DNA from: Boletus sp. NGJ
Lineage: Eukaryota > Basidiomycota > Agaricomycetes > Boletales > Boletaceae
Assembly (NCBI GenBank): GCA_019096195.1
Contig: JAGTXK010000041.1
Coordinates: 1-64,000, forward strand
Direction: 5' to 3'
DNA length: 64,000 nucleotides
Of the stretch, positions 22,881 through 34,717 are shown piece after piece. The translations under genes were made by a program, and so were the position numbers. Position 1 is the first letter of the stretch, and each line of letters begins with the position of its first letter. The notes beneath the pieces were generated by a model. The model had not been told where the DNA came from, did not search any database, and worked only from the letters and a program-made list of their open reading frames with translations.

Positions 22881-24463
22881 CAGTGACTTCCAAAATTGAG
22901 TTAATGTTTTGAGATTTTGGAGTATTAGCTATATAACTCAGGAACATGAACAAATAGAGCCAAAGTATAAGTAGGTGCCTAAATGTGCCTGCTCCTGGCT
23001 ATCTGTCAAAAAAAAGACTTATGTAATTTGAATAAGTATCCATGGAGATATAGTCAATTCAAATTGACAAGTCATTAACTCAATTTTATAACCATGTATC
23101 AAATTCATAGAATCAGTCAATTCCAGTACTTTGTATGACCTCCTTTGGCCTTGATCACTGCTTGGATCCTCCTAGGCATGCTTTCAATCAAATTCTGACA
23201 CACCTCTGGATCTATGTTGTTCCATACTTCTCACTCTATCCCAAATCTCCCATACTCCTTTGGCATGTCTTGAATACTTGGCAAGCTTCTTTTTGATATA
23301 ATGCCAAAGGTATTCAATAGGATTAGATCTGGAGATTGTGGAGGCCAATCCAGGAGATTAGTATCATTGTCCTCCATCCATGTTTTGGCTGTTTTGGAGG
23401 TATGTTTGGGGTCATTGTTTTGTTGAAAAATCACATCCTCTAGAGAAATTTCAGATTCCTCCAAGCTTGGAAGCAAGTTGTCCTTCAAAATGTCCACATA
23501 TTGATTGGCATCCATCCTCCCCTCAACCTCTGCAAGGTGCCCAACACTTTCCTAACCCATACACCCCCATACCATGATATTTCCTCCTCCAACCTTCACT
23601 GTTCCCTGAATCTTTCTGTTAATGAGGCCCTCACCTGCTTGTTTCTATACCCATTCCTTTCCATCTGACCAAATAACCCTCTTCCAGCCCTCAATAGTCC
23701 ATTCCTAATACTTTAGAGCAAAGGCTAAATGTTTCTTTTTATTTCTTGCAGCAAGAAGTGGCTTTTTCTTCTTCATTACAGCCTTGAATGAATGTTTTTT
23801 GAGGACTCTTCTTACTGTTTGTGAGGAGACTGGACTGGAAATGATGGAATTGATATGATGGGTAGCCTGGACAGCATTGGCAACTCTGCCTGTGGTGATT
23901 TGAGTGATGATAGCATGCTGAGAAGTGGCTGAAAGCTTGGAGGGACAGCCAGAAAGAGGCATAGATCTATTGGGAAGAAGATCTCTAAGTACCCTGGAGA
24001 TAGTAGACTGGCTGACACCTAGTTTGGAGGCAATATGACAAGTAGAATGGCCATTAGAGGCCAGAGAAAGGATGCTTTCTTTTTGAGAAAAGGGAGTAGA
24101 ATGCATAGTGAATTTGAAAGGCATAAGAGATTAAACCAGCCTTTAAATAGTGTCAGTTGAAGTGATTACTAAGATATAGTAACTATGATAACCATCTATC
24201 ATACTTCCATCAAGAGTTACATATGACAGCTGTCCATCTTTAATAGATCTGATAGGTAGTTACATAATTGAGTCAATGACATTGAATTAAATTGATGATA
24301 TCTCCATGGATACATATGTACTCAACTTATTTTTTTGACAGATAGCCAGGGGCAGGCATATTTAGGCACCCACTTATACTTTGGCTCTATTTGTTCATGT
24401 TCCTGAGTTATAGAGCTAATACTCCAAAATCTCAAAACATTGACTCAATTTTGGAAGTCACTG
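22881..24463 (-). mobile_element. Tc1/mariner element 2
   Basis: Flanked by TA at 22879-22880 and 24464-24465. The ends are CAGTGACTTCCAAAATTGAG and its reverse complement, with inverted repeats about 200 bp long. It is inserted in the tyrosine recombinase gene of DIRS-like element 1. Its ends match those of element 4 (35543), a second subfamily beside the one at 11685 and 32742. Confidence 0.9.
23231..24124 (-). pseudogene. Tc1-like DDE transposase, several defects
   Basis: Starts at ATG 24124 with a helix-turn-helix (ASKLGVSQSTISRVLRDL). Stops occur at about 23705 and near 23645 and 23555. About ten codons are missing right after the first Asp (VIWSD joins directly to GKEWV). The second catalytic Asp is changed: the usual QQDNDPKHT reads QQNNDPKHT. 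The third-residue region is also altered (DLILLNTFG). The two open parts stay in one phase. Confidence 0.85.
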
Positions 24464-25299
24464 TAGGTGTGCATTTGATGGAGCTGGATTGAGCCAGAAG
24501 TGGTTCTGTAGCACTATTTCTGGGTTTGTGATGCAGTCTGGCTATGAGGTGCATTGTACATCTTTGCATGTGGCATCATATTTGGTGACTGAAATCCTGA
24601 ATTTGATAATAACTAGGTTGTCTTTGTCTTGCAGCCAGGATGTGTTGTGGTGTGTTATGTACTTTGCAGGTTCAAATTTCTTGTGTATGTTGGGTATGGT
24701 GAATTTGCCCAGTTTCACTACCATGTAAAAAGTTACTACTATGCAGGCATAAACAGTGGCATCACAGGAGTTATTCATATTGAGGCTGGCAACTATGATT
24801 TTGAGGTTATCAATGGTGATGGGAGGGTACTTGACACATTTGAAGCTATAAAAGCTGCTCCTTGGAGTGTAAGATGAAGCTCATCTTCCAGAGCTGACTA
24901 TGTAGTAGATGCTAGGCTTTTATGCCTGCTGCATAGTTTATCAGGATTGAGCCTGAGATGCCTTCTACACAGCTGAAAAGAAAGATGAGGAGCAGTGTGC
25001 CTAATATTGGGCAGTGCTTGTGGTTTTGAATGGGTCCATTAAGTCACAGTAGACATGGTATATGAGCAATGCATTGCCATAGAGGTTTTTGATGCTATCT
25101 GCCCAGAAGGCCCCAATGACTTCCAGAATGTGATTGAGAGTGGTGTTGGATACTGCCACTTGATTGGAGTCACCTGTTGCTCTTGCAGAAGGTATGAAGG
25201 GTGTCCATAGGCATAGTTGGTCTTTTGTAAGGCAGTGGAGGTAGTTTGGGGATGGCAGGGAATGAAGTTTGGGTGGTTATGGTTATGGTTTGGATAATG

Positions 25300-27230
25300 C
25301 TGTAAAAGATGGACACCCAGGATTGGCAGGGAATGGTAGCTGGGAGTTGAAGTGTGCAGGGCTAGAGTTAATTGCTTTGAAGGACACTGAGGACCAGTTT
25401 GTCCTCAAGCTGGATCTCTGCTCTGGTTTTTTTTAGCTGCTTTTTATTGGGCATGCTGGTCATTGATGATTCTGGTGGTGCTAGTAGAGTACTCTCCTTT
25501 TCTGAAATTTCTGAGCTCTTGTGCTGAGAGTGGATCTGTGGTATCTGTGAGGAAATTCCTAAGGTGCTCTAATAGTGGGATGGCTGGGGGTAGGCAGTTT
25601 TCTGGGCCATAGATACCCCTAGATAATTGATTGGCTGGGTTGTCTCTGCTAGGGACATAGTGTATTGTGATGCTGTGTATGTGAATGGCTGAGTTAAGAA
25701 AAGTGTGGATATGTTTGAAAATTGCATTGACTATATGGTTGTGGTGCCTGCCTATATGCCATCCCTCAATGCTGCCTGTGTTGTCACTATGTAGGATGAT
25801 GTGATTTGCACTGGGTATGATGTTGAGAGTATGGATAAGGAGCTCAAATGCAATGACCTCAGCTCATCTGATGTCTTTGGGTCCACTGAGGGATTGCCAT
25901 CCTGCATGCAGGTGCCAGGTGTGCCACTGGTTTCCAACCATGATGCCAATTCCAATATCAGAGCTGGCATTGGAGAAAGCTCTAAGGTGGGTGGGGTGTA
26001 AATTTGGCAGGTAACTGTTCCTTTGCTTAGATTGTCCCTCCACTAGTGTAGGGCTTTGTCAAGGTTTTTGTTAGGGTGGTGGGGGACAAAAGGTTGTTTG
26101 ACACAAGTTGCTAGCATGCTCTTGAGTCCCATGAGGTATGTCTGTCCCTGAGGCAGGATGGATGCCACATCTAGTAGTTTACTGTATAGTTTCTGCATGT
26201 GTTTCAGGGTATGTGCCTGTCTTGCTAGCCATTTATCAATTTCATTAATGTATTTCTTGGTTTTGATGGGGCTAAGGGTTGGTCTTTGGATGTTTCCTAT
26301 GGAATGCTGAGTTCACGGGAGATCTCATCTATATCAGTGATATTGTATGTAAAGAGGGTATCTTCTTCTGAATAGGGGGAATTGTTGAATAGATTTTAGA
26401 TGGGGTAGGAACAGTCTTTGCTGAATTGTTCTATAGATTTGTCTGGATGTTCTACTCCACTATACCAGACTCTCAAGGTCATGTATCTCAGTCCTGTATG
26501 CCTGGTGTCCTTGTGCCATCAGCATCTAGCCTTGTTGTATTGGTGAAGATGTATTAATGATATCCAGAAAAAAAAAGTGGTCATTGATCCACTTGTCCAG
26601 TGGGCCAATGCCTTTGGCATATAGTATTTCTACACCTGCATCAGCTATTTGTCCATTGGCTCCACAGGACAGTGATGCACCAAATACAACACAGATGTTA
26701 ATACATGCAGTTGTGTTGGATACATGTACTACTGCAGCCAGCCATTGTGATTTGTGTAATGATATTGTACAATAGGCTTCCACTATATCTCATGTGGCAA
26801 CCTGTGATCCTGCAGGTAGGTGTGATATTAGCATATAGATTATTGAGAATTTTCCCCATGTGCATGAGAAAAATTCTGTTGTAATGGCATTGTTGACAGA
26901 TGGGCTAGGAAAGTGAGCTAATGTCTTGATGGGAAACAAGAAGTTTTGCACTGAGTGGAACTTGTCTGGTTTACCAGGTTTTGGTATTAGTGATAGAGAG
27001 AAGGATTGGAACAGACCAAGAGAGGCTTCTATGATTGAGAAGGGAAAAGGTCCTATATATGTAGCAGCCTTTGATTAACTCTTTATTCACAATATCGTCA
27101 AACTCTGCCTCATGAATGGTAAGGGAGGTACTATTTGTACATGGAGAATCATGGGGTATCCTCCAATGAAGCCTTCACATAAGCCAGATAGGACAGATGG
27201 GAAGTGGTCAATTAGTCCAGTCTGTTAAAG
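25300..27230 (-). pseudogene. reverse transcriptase-RNase H of DIRS-like element 1
   Basis: Minus strand. From about 27090: EAEFDDIVNKELIKGCY, then SLIPKPGKPDKF and PSVNNAI (about 26960-26885) of the RT fingers, an aspartate block with DIVEAYCTISLHKSQW (about 26780), VVFGASLSCGANGQIADAG, and a catalytic region read as WINDHFFFL (about 26580). The RNase H part (25990-25600) has LHSDNTGSIEGWHIGRHHN and YVPSRDNPAN. The order RT, RNase H, tyrosine recombinase is that of DIRS elements. There is a frame change near 26985 and a TGA before DIVEAY. Inactive. Confidence 0.65.
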
Positions 27231-27244
27231 TGTGATCTCCCAGG

Positions 27245-27423
27245 TGTCAGCCTTATAGGGAGTTTGGGGCTGGCACTTTCTGCACTCGAGGGCACAAGCT
27301 AGCTCCATGTATGAGTGCTCCACATCCTGAGCATGCATGCATGCTGTCATGTTTCTCACTACATTCATTATCACACTGCTACATGCTGCATAGAACAGCA
27401 CCCATTTTCTTGACTTGCAATGT
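27245..27423 (-). pseudogene. zinc-knuckle end of gag-like ORF, DIRS-like element 1
   Basis: The minus strand reads CSGCGALIHGASLCPRVQ at about 27335-27280, a C-x2-C...H...C knuckle like those ending the gag-like ORF of such elements. It is parted from the rest of that ORF (28290-29590) by an LTR-family insertion. Confidence 0.5.
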
Positions 27424-28250
27424 GTTACGGATAGTGAAGGGGGTACACCTTTTCTCCTCCCTTTCATACTCCCTCCATTCCCAGTCATCAACGACTTGTG
27501 GGAAGACCTCTCGTTCGACTTCTCAAAGACAACATGGAAAAGCTTCCTCATGGGAGAACACCTGGCACTTGGTACTTCCCTTGATGACACTACCTTCTAA
27601 AGTGGTGAATGGCCATCTACGAGATCCTGGATCTCTCTGATGGCTATCCTCTCCATCCTGTGTCTCTTTCATTTCCCATTTTACTCTTAACCTATGCTTC
27701 ATATCAGACACTGCCTCCTTGGCTATGCTCTCTCATACATAGCCTATATTCCATCACTCCCAGCCTCATTCCTGATTCAGTTCTCTTTTCTATTTATGGT
27801 AACTCTGCTTATGCCTGCCCTAAAGGGGGAAAGCCCTATTAGTTAGCTGATCCCCCTGTATCTCCCAACCTTGATCTACACCACATTCTGTGTAAATCTA
27901 TCCAACTCTTGGTTCCACATTACTTCAGATGTCTGTGCCCACTCTGGAAGTAATAACACTAGTGCTTGTGATACTCCTTGTATTCACTTCACACTTGTGT
28001 GGTATCCTCGGTGTCTCTTTACATGCTTAACCATTGGCAACACCAACGCAGACAGGATTCCGCACTAATAGGACTATGCCACTATCATTAAAGTCCAAGA
28101 CTCTGCCATTGGTCGTAGAAAAGTCTCTAACCCCAGGGGAGACTCTATGTAAAGCTAGCTGTCAGTCCCCATATCTAGGGAACTTGGGCCTAGGAAGCCA
28201 TTTGCTCAAGTCCAGCTAGTCTGGTAATCAACTAGGAGGTTGATTACTCG
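27424..28250 (+). mobile_element. LTR family B, old CpG-poor copy (LTR plus leader)
   Basis: Starts TGTTACGGATAGTGAAGGGG and can be followed base by base, with gaps, against 43296-44200. Shared blocks include GGCTATGCTCTCTC, TGTAAATCTA, GTCCAAGACTCTGCCATTGG and CTCTA-TAAAGCTAGC. Nearly every CpG of the other copy is TG or CA here. It is inserted in the gag-like ORF of DIRS-like element 1. The right limit is uncertain. Confidence 0.6.
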
Positions 28251-28289
28251 GAAACATGTCACAAGTTACTTGGCATAACACAATGCTTT

Positions 28290-29590
28290 GTTGAATCATT
28301 TGACAAACATGTTAAATTGGTCATTCCAGATTCTTTTGGCTGTGCAGAAGATGGCTGGCACAGCATGTTTGTGCCTTCTAAGGCAGATGGCACTGACTAG
28401 TAGGGCATTGTATGCAAGGAATGATGCTTGATGCATAGCATGGTTTGAGAATGAGGAGGATGGTTGGAAGTCTGCATAAAAGGAACAGAGGCATTTGAGA
28501 AGTGCTGCATCTGCATGTTTCCTGGTATTACAAGTGAGAATAAGAGGTACACTTTTTCCCTCAAACCTTCTTGGCTCTCCCTTACTCTTTGGAATGACCT
28601 TACTGTATGCATATAGCATTACATTAGAGTTTATTTGGCCATAGGAATGCTAAGGTATGAGAAAGGTCCACATCCCAATGGTGGTCCACATGGGAATGTA
28701 TACCCACATATGGCATCAGGATGAATGAAAAATGAGCCTACATCCCAATGGTGGTCTGCATGGAAATGAGCATCTACATGTGGCATCAGGATGGGATGGG
28801 ATAGTGATGTGGGAATGAGAGGATGAAGGTATTGTAGAGATGAAGGATAGTTCATTAGCTGGGATCATTGTATATGTGAAGTGAAATACAGACTGTTCGC
28901 ACCACTTCAATTTTGGCAGCATATGTATTGTCAAGCAGCTTTTGGTGGTAGTCATTGAGGTGACCTACAGTACATGCAAAGGTAGCAGGCTAAAGGCATC
29001 TGGTGTGCCAAGGGTTTTGTGCCAGTCTCTGCATACTCTATCTTGACAGAGAAGAAGGGTACGTTTGTAGTACTCGCTCAGGTTGTGCCTTCAGTTGTGA
29101 CCTTCTATAGCTAGCTAGAAATGTCTGGTCATTTATAGATGGTCTGGGGGCCAGTCTTGCTGCTTCATGACATTGAGCATTCTGTAATTTGCTTACCCAA
29201 ACTCCTCCCACAAGAGCGATTTGTTTTTAACTTTGTGTTTCTTTGCTTTAATAAACATGCTGGTTTGGAAGATGGGGCCTTTGTCTGTCTGAATGAGTGT
29301 AAGTAGGTCCTTATCTCCTGAGCCATCTTTTTCCACTTTGTGAATACCTTTGTTTGTAAAATAGTAAAGAGGTACTTTCTAGAACTTAGAGAGCACATGT
29401 TGTGATGGAAGGAGTGCTGTGGCTGGGAGTGATCTGTCTGATATTGGCACAAGCTTGTTCTTGTCCACAATGCTCTGAGTGTCTCCACTGCTTCCTGGTC
29501 AGTTTTACCATCTACTTTGAAAACAAGTCTTTTGTCATTGAATCCTGGTAGTGCATAGTCTGGGCAACATTCCTGAGTAGGGTCTGCCAT
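28290..29590 (-). pseudogene. gag-like ORF1 of DIRS-like element 1
   Basis: Starts at ATG 29590 (MADPTQECCPDYALPGF) and stays open to 29165 (141 codons). A later piece at 28619-28296 (ending IWNDQFNMFVK) continues the same type of protein. The start resembles that of the second element (44589, MANPRLEQPPDYA). Function by family: nucleocapsid-like protein of the retroelement. The middle (29164-28620) has no long frame. Confidence 0.5.
28660..28800. repeat. direct repeat, about 70-bp period
   Basis: Two copies share ACATCCCAATGGTGGTC and TGGCATCAGGATG. Short and non-coding. Confidence 0.6.
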
Positions 29591-29639
29591 ATTTGGACAT
29601 GGAGAATTTATAGTCTAGCAATGGAGTAGGATGATGATG

Positions 29640-31560
29640 AAAAGGAAAGGAAACATGAGTGAGGCTCTGCTCGAGCTAGTGGAGGTGGCAAGAAGAAGAA
29701 AGTGCCAAATGCTTAAACATACAGTTATCCACCATCAGAAATAAGAATAATGTTGCTACTGGGTATAGTGCACTAGCCCCTATTGTCTGTTGAGTGCATA
29801 ACAGTCCATAAGTTGGTACTATGCTAGTGTACCCAGGTTCATCTGATTACCTATGATATCACATACAGTGTGATAGCAAGGATCATTCTGATTCTTTCTT
29901 GTGTGCACATCTCCAACCTAGCAAGGAAAAGGATTTTATCCAGACCACTGTAGTCATCTAGAATACATTTTATTGATATATAGGATCAAGTGTAGAATTC
30001 CCAAAGCACAGTTGGAAGATATTGTGTAGTAAGGATCTGAAAAAAAGAATTTATCAAGATAGCACCATTCACATGCCCCACTCTGGTTAATGGACCCAGA
30101 TTAGAAAGGCAAAGAGTTTTATATCCCTCCCATGCCCTCATTGTCCATGGCATTCAGCACACATACTTCTGCCCCCATTCCCTTCTAAAACCTGTAATCA
30201 AATATATTGGTGGATCTGGACAACCTCGTCAAGTGCCTCGCCAACCTAAACATTGACAAAGAAAAGACTAATATCACCAAGCAGATTGCTGACTCTGGCA
30301 ATTGAAATGGCGACAGAGCAGAGTTCTGCTTCTGGTAAATTAAGTTATGTTTGTGAGTAGAGGTACAAATGTGGCAATCAAACAAGCTACTATGTATAGC
30401 AGTACTATCAAGGTTTGAAAAGAAGGCAGCAGGTTTTGCCCAAACAACAATGGAGAAATACTTCAACAAAGACATTGAACACCAAAAGAATGCAAATGAA
30501 GTTGTGGTAGAAAGATAGGGAGATGCATCCTGGCCCTTATAGAATGCACTGTGAGGAGAAATAAGATTCTACTTCTGAATCAACATGCTGGCACACAAGT
30601 TGTTAAAGAAGCTGAATGGCCCAAGGTAGAACAGGCAATAGTGCAAAAGTAAAATAGGACACCTTTTGAAAGAAAACCCTAAATAGGGCAACAAAAGGGA
30701 ATAGATCCCCAACACTCTAATTCTACTAGAACTTAAGCAACCCTGCTACTCTGCTGACTGCCCACCTAAAGGGATAAGTGACAGTACAGCCAAACAAAGC
30801 CTAAATTTGCATTCTCCTTAGCAAACAATAAGATTGTGTTACTATAACCTATCTGAGTGAACTAAGTAAATTGTGAACCCACTTTAGCCTTAGCTGGAAC
30901 ATCTCAATATCTCAACAATCCAGCATATCTGTAGATTACCAGCCACAAAGTCATTAGCTTTTATAGCAATTGACTCATTTGATCTTCTAACTCTTCCTAA
31001 CAAAAGCCTAGTAATCTAGTACTATTGACTAGTATATATTTAGACATGTTTACTGTTGTTTACACTTGTTTACACCACTAACATCTTACTAACCAGACCA
31101 CAGTTGAAACTCAATCAATTCTAGTTCTTCAACATTTGTTGAGAATTGGTGGACAACCTATATACAACCTATGCACTTAGTTCACCAACTGACTCACATC
31201 TGGCTGAGCTAGATACTGTTTCATCTAGGAGGTATATTTCCTCTAGCTTATAATATTCTAATCATGGGAGGCAAATGCAAAAATTTGAAAAAGCCTATTA
31301 TTTGTAGTTTTCATTGCTTTCCTCTGACATATATAAAAGTCAGTGCCCTCAAACAGGAATGTCCAAGTGTGGCAACAGGCTAGCAGTACCCTTTCTACTG
31401 CCCAGGAGTGAGAATACCTAGTCATTATTCATCCCAAGCCAGTAAGCTTTGTATAATGTTGCAGAACCAATGGCACTCATGCATCATGATGACCAACATG
31501 GTGAGCACACAGCCAGGTATTATGGACAAAATGTTTATATAGTCCCAGGCTTGACTCAAA
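29640..31560. other. degenerate sequence, no recognised gene
   Basis: About 1.9 kb with no long frame. A weak plus-strand trace (LDNLVKCLANLNIDKEKTN near 30215) looks like a coding remnant of unknown origin. Otherwise nothing is seen. Confidence 0.4.
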
Positions 31561-31566
31561 TAGAAG

Positions 31567-31710
31567 GAATTTTTTCAGACTCTTGCAGCATCAGATGAAC
31601 TCAGGCTGGATGTCAATAACTCTGCCCATTTATGGCTTCTACACAAGATATTTCTCCCTATGATCAATGGAGAGGCTAAGCAGTGGGTGGCTGCATGGAA
31701 CCACATGTAA
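31567..31710 (+). pseudogene. fragment of agaricomycete integrase-core family protein
   Basis: The plus strand reads EFFQTLAASDELRLDVNNSA then HLWLLHKIFLPMING and AKQWVAAWNHM, followed by TAA. This resembles, from memory, the C-terminal part of a widespread agaricomycete protein with an integrase-type RNase H core (pattern HIWLLH-LFL-AIN-...W...WN-H). Stops abound upstream. Only the fragment can be supported. Confidence 0.35.
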
Positions 31711-32099
31711 CCAGTCAAATGGGTGAACACCACTATTTCCTCATGCATTATTCCTTTAAGGTATCATCAAGTGAGAGCAACAGAGTCTACTGTATTTCTG
31801 GTTGAGGAAGATATTGGAGGTATGGGGTTGATTGGCACAATTTCAACAACCAATGTATTTGGGCACACCATGATATCAATGATCCCAATGAAGTAGTTTA
31901 GCCCAATCATAAACCTTTTATCCTTAACCAGCCTGAGTAATTATCTCATGTTGAAGTCCCTGACACATCTAGTCCATTTGTGAATCACATCAGAAATTTG
32001 ACACTGCAGTTAACTGCAGTTTCTCATACTTTTCCAGCATCAGGCACACTTATTCAAACTTATTTCACACTTATTTGACTTGTTTTCAACTTGGCTGTA

Positions 32100-32372
32100 T
32101 TCACAGTAAGTGTACACTAAAAGTGTAGCAGAGTGTAGTTAAAAAGTGTAGTAAAAAAAGCAAACAAAAGTGTAGCAAAATGTAATAGACAAAGTGTAGT
32201 AAGAAAGCAAACAAAAGTGGAGCAGAGTGTAGCAAATAAAGTGTAGCCACAAAAATATAGTAAAGTATAGTAAACAAAATGTAGTAAAAAGTGAACAAAA
32301 GTGTAGCAAAGTGTAGTAAACAAAATGTAGCCACAATGCACACAAAAGTATAGCAAACACGGTGTAGTGTAC
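32100..32372. repeat. GTGTAG array, second copy
   Basis: Irregular units of AAAGTGTAGC/AAAGTGTAGT with GCAAACAAAAG spacers, as at 21105-21365. Confidence 0.6.
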
Positions 32373-32741
32373 AAAATATAATACTTCCTCTCCCTTCATA
32401 TGGCCTGGCCATTTGTTTGGTCAAGTTTGCCATGGTGCACAAGAGGCATGAGTTTATGTGTCCACTAAATTGCATTTTTGACATTTTTGGACTTTGTTAT
32501 AATTTCTGGGAGTGGCAGTGTAACAAAAAATTAGCAACACTATCATAAATCCTAATAGACCACAATTTTGGCTAATTGAACTACACTTTTGCTACACCTT
32601 GTTTGCCACACTTGTTTACTATACATTTGATAATCAAAAAAGCGCCACAATTGCTACACTTTTGCTACACTCTTGTTCCCCACACTTGTTACTACACATT
32701 TGGTAATGAAAAGTCCCACAAATGCTATGCTTGTTACTGTA

Positions 32742-34340
32742 TAGTGGCTCAAAAAAGTGTCCCAATATTTGGCTATTTTGCAAAGACTTGACATTTGCAA
32801 AAGAACCAAAAGGTATTAGCCCTAACCTTTGCTAGGCCATTGATTGCCCTAATCCTTGCCCTGAAGATGAGCCCTTAGTCATATAATTTGGTTGTCATGG
32901 CACTGAGTTATAGCCATATTAAAGTGACATGTCATTGGGACACTTTTTTGAGCAACATTTCTATTCTTCAATTTAGTACTTTGTATGCCCTCCCTTTGCT
33001 TTTATCACTGCCTCTAGTCTTCTAGGCATACTCTCTATCAATCCTTGACACTCCTCAACCTCTATCTTCCCCCACTCCACTTCAATTCTCTCCCAAAGCT
33101 CCCATACTCCTTTTGGTGGTGTTGTATAGCTATTGAGTTTTTTTTTGAGGATTTGCCAGAGATGTTCAATGGGATTAAGGTCTGGAGATTGTGCTGGCCA
33201 GTCAAGAAGCTTGATCCCTTGAGATTCCAGCCACTCCTTGGCTCTTTTAGAGGTGTGCTTGGGGTCATTATCTTGTTGAAAGATAATGCTCTCTTCAGGA
33301 ATTCCAGAATTTTCCATGGAAGGAAGCAGATTATCCTCCAAAATGGAGACATACTGCTCAGCATTCATCCTCCCTTCAACCTCTGCAACAATCCCCACTC
33401 CACTCCCACTCATGCATCCCCAAACCATCAAGGAACCTCCTCCAAACTTTACTGTTCCCTGAACTTCCTTGTCTTGCAAAGACTTTCCTGCCAATTTCCA
33501 TACATACTTCCTTCCATCTGACCCAATCCTGTTGATCTTCGTTTCATCTGACCATATAACCCTAGTCCAGTCCTCCACAGTCCAATGTTGGTGCTTGAGA
33601 GCAAAGGCTAGCCTATGTTGCCTATGCTTCACAGACAAGAGTGGCTTCTTTTTCTTGACTACAGCCTTGAGAGATGCAGACTTGAGAACATTCCTAACAG
33701 TTTGAGCAGAGACAGGAGAAGAGAGAGCAGAATTGATGAGATGGGTAGCCTGGACAGCATTTCCAACTTTGCCAGAGGTAATACTAGAGACAATTCTCCT
33801 TTTATCAGTAGGAGAAAGTTTAGAAGGACATCCTAATTTGATGTTTTCCTTGCCTGGGTGGATCTCCTTGATAACCCTGGCCACAGTAGACTTCCCCAGA
33901 CCAGTTTGGAATGATATTTGCCTAGTAGAAAGGCCAGATTCAGAGAGAAAAAGAATATTGGCTCTAGCAGAGGAGGGAGTGGATTTCATAATGAAGTAGG
34001 GTTGGCTGAATGGTATCTCTGCTCTTTATACCATTTGGAGTTATGTAAGTGACATAATCAGACTGGGTTGAAGCACAGCATCCATCAGAACCTTATGTTA
34101 TTTACTACATGATAGTTGATAATATCAGGGTCAAATAAGTGTCCCAATGACATATCCTTTTAATATGGCTATAACTCAGTACCATGACAACCAACTCACA
34201 TGACTAAGGGCTCATCTTCAGGGCAAGGATTAGGGCTATCAATGGCCCAGCAAGGGTTAGGGCTAATGCCTTTTGGTTCTTTTGCAAATGTCAAGTCTTT
34301 GCAAAATAGTCAAACATTGGGACACTTTTTTGAGCCACTG
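32742..34340 (-). mobile_element. Tc1/mariner element 3, apparently complete
   Basis: Flanked by TA at 32740-32741 and 34341-34342. The ends are (T/C)AGTGGCTCAAAAAAGTGTCC and the reverse complement, with inverted repeats about 200 bp long. It encloses one uninterrupted transposase gene. It lies in the small element at 32624-34531. Confidence 0.92.
32973..33989 (-). CDS. Tc1/mariner transposase, full length
   Basis: An uninterrupted frame of 338 residues from ATG 33989. It has an N-terminal HTH_Tc3/HTH_38-type region (residues about 10-60: SGLSTRQISFQTGLGKSTVA), a second basic helix-turn-helix with GCPSKL and VSAQTVRNVLK, and the DDE catalytic core. The first Asp is in VIWSDETKIN, the second in FQQDNDPKHTSKRA, and the Glu in [11 protein letters not shown]. 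The C-terminus has ESMPRRLEAVIKAKGG as in Tc1 relatives. The length of about 340 residues is normal for the family. It would cut and rejoin the element at TA sites in the nucleus. This is the only one of the four copies in the window with no stop, frameshift or lost catalytic residue, so it is the best candidate for a recently active element; expression cannot be judged. Confidence 0.92.
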   Translation of the reverse strand: MKSTPSSARANILFLSESGLSTRQISFQTGLGKSTVARVIKEIHPGKENIKLGCPSKLSPTDKRRIVSSITSGKVGNAVQATHLINSALSSPVSAQTVRNVLKSASLKAVVKKKKPLLSVKHRQHRLAFALKHQHWTVEDWTRVIWSDETKINRIGSDGRKYVWKLAGKSLQDKEVQGTVKFGGGSLMVWGCMSGSGVGIVAEVEGRMNAEQYVSILEDNLLPSMENSGIPEESIIFQQDNDPKHTSKRAKEWLESQGIKLLDWPAQSPDLNPIEHLWQILKKKLNSYTTPPKGVWELWERIEVEWGKIEVEECQGLIESMPRRLEAVIKAKGGHTKY

Positions 34341-34522
34341 TACTTTTCCTACACTGTTTTGTATATTTTTCCTACAAGTAAGCAGTGTATTCAGCAAATG
34401 TAAACCCAATGTATGCCAAATGTGTTAGGGAAATGTACCAAGAATGTAGTAAAAGTATAGTAACAAGTGTGGGAAACAAAAAGTGTAGCAAAAGTGTAGC
34501 AATTGTGGTGCTTTTTTGATCA

Positions 34523-34717
34523 TCAGTAAAAACAGGACTAACTGTTCAGTGCTGGACAGTACTAGACAGTAACATTGTGCTCATAGTGAGGGTCCAACTA
34601 GATAGTGGTTTGATAGTACTATAACAGTGTCTCATAGTCTGTTCATAGTGTGGCCATAGTATTCTTATAGTGTCTCATAGTATTCTCATAGTACTTTCAT
34701 GGTGGTCATAGTATTCT
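34523..34717. repeat. CATAGT array with second CATCAGTAAA end
   Basis: CATCAGTAAAAACAGGA at 34523 is nearly the same as 20831-20847 and is followed by CATAGT-rich sequence up to ATTCT beside the LTR. It is the counterpart of the 20829 end. Confidence 0.5.

Larger units (their letters stand above)
22560..25260 (-). pseudogene. tyrosine recombinase of DIRS-like element 1, split by Tc1
   Basis: The minus strand, from 25250 down, has a segment with LLIYHVYCD (about 25060), then SCDATVYACIVVTFYMVVKLGKF (24770-24700, given in part) and NPEIVLQNHFWLNPAP (about 24510-24475). The Tc1 element at 22881-24463 interrupts here. The frame resumes at 22878 with FAWKHPKGG, LKGHSLHIEG, CWARKAFTLYLRGHA. Removing the Tc1 with one TA restores ...HLFAW... 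in frame. The nucleophile Tyr (LYLR) is kept. Where relatives have Arg in a GHGIR-type motif, as I recall them, this copy has His (CGx to CAC decay). Several stops are present. Tyrosine recombinases integrate DIRS-type retroelements. Confidence 0.65.
32624..34531. mobile_element. small inverted-repeat element split by Tc1 element 3
   Basis: 32624-32700 (GATAATCAAAAAAGCGCCAC and on through GCTACACTTTTGCTACAC) is the inverted partner of 34445-34531 (GATGATCAAAAAAGCACCAC on the minus strand). Without the Tc1 at 32742-34340 the element would be about 310 bp, a MITE-like size, made of GCTACACTTTT repeats. Confidence 0.5.
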
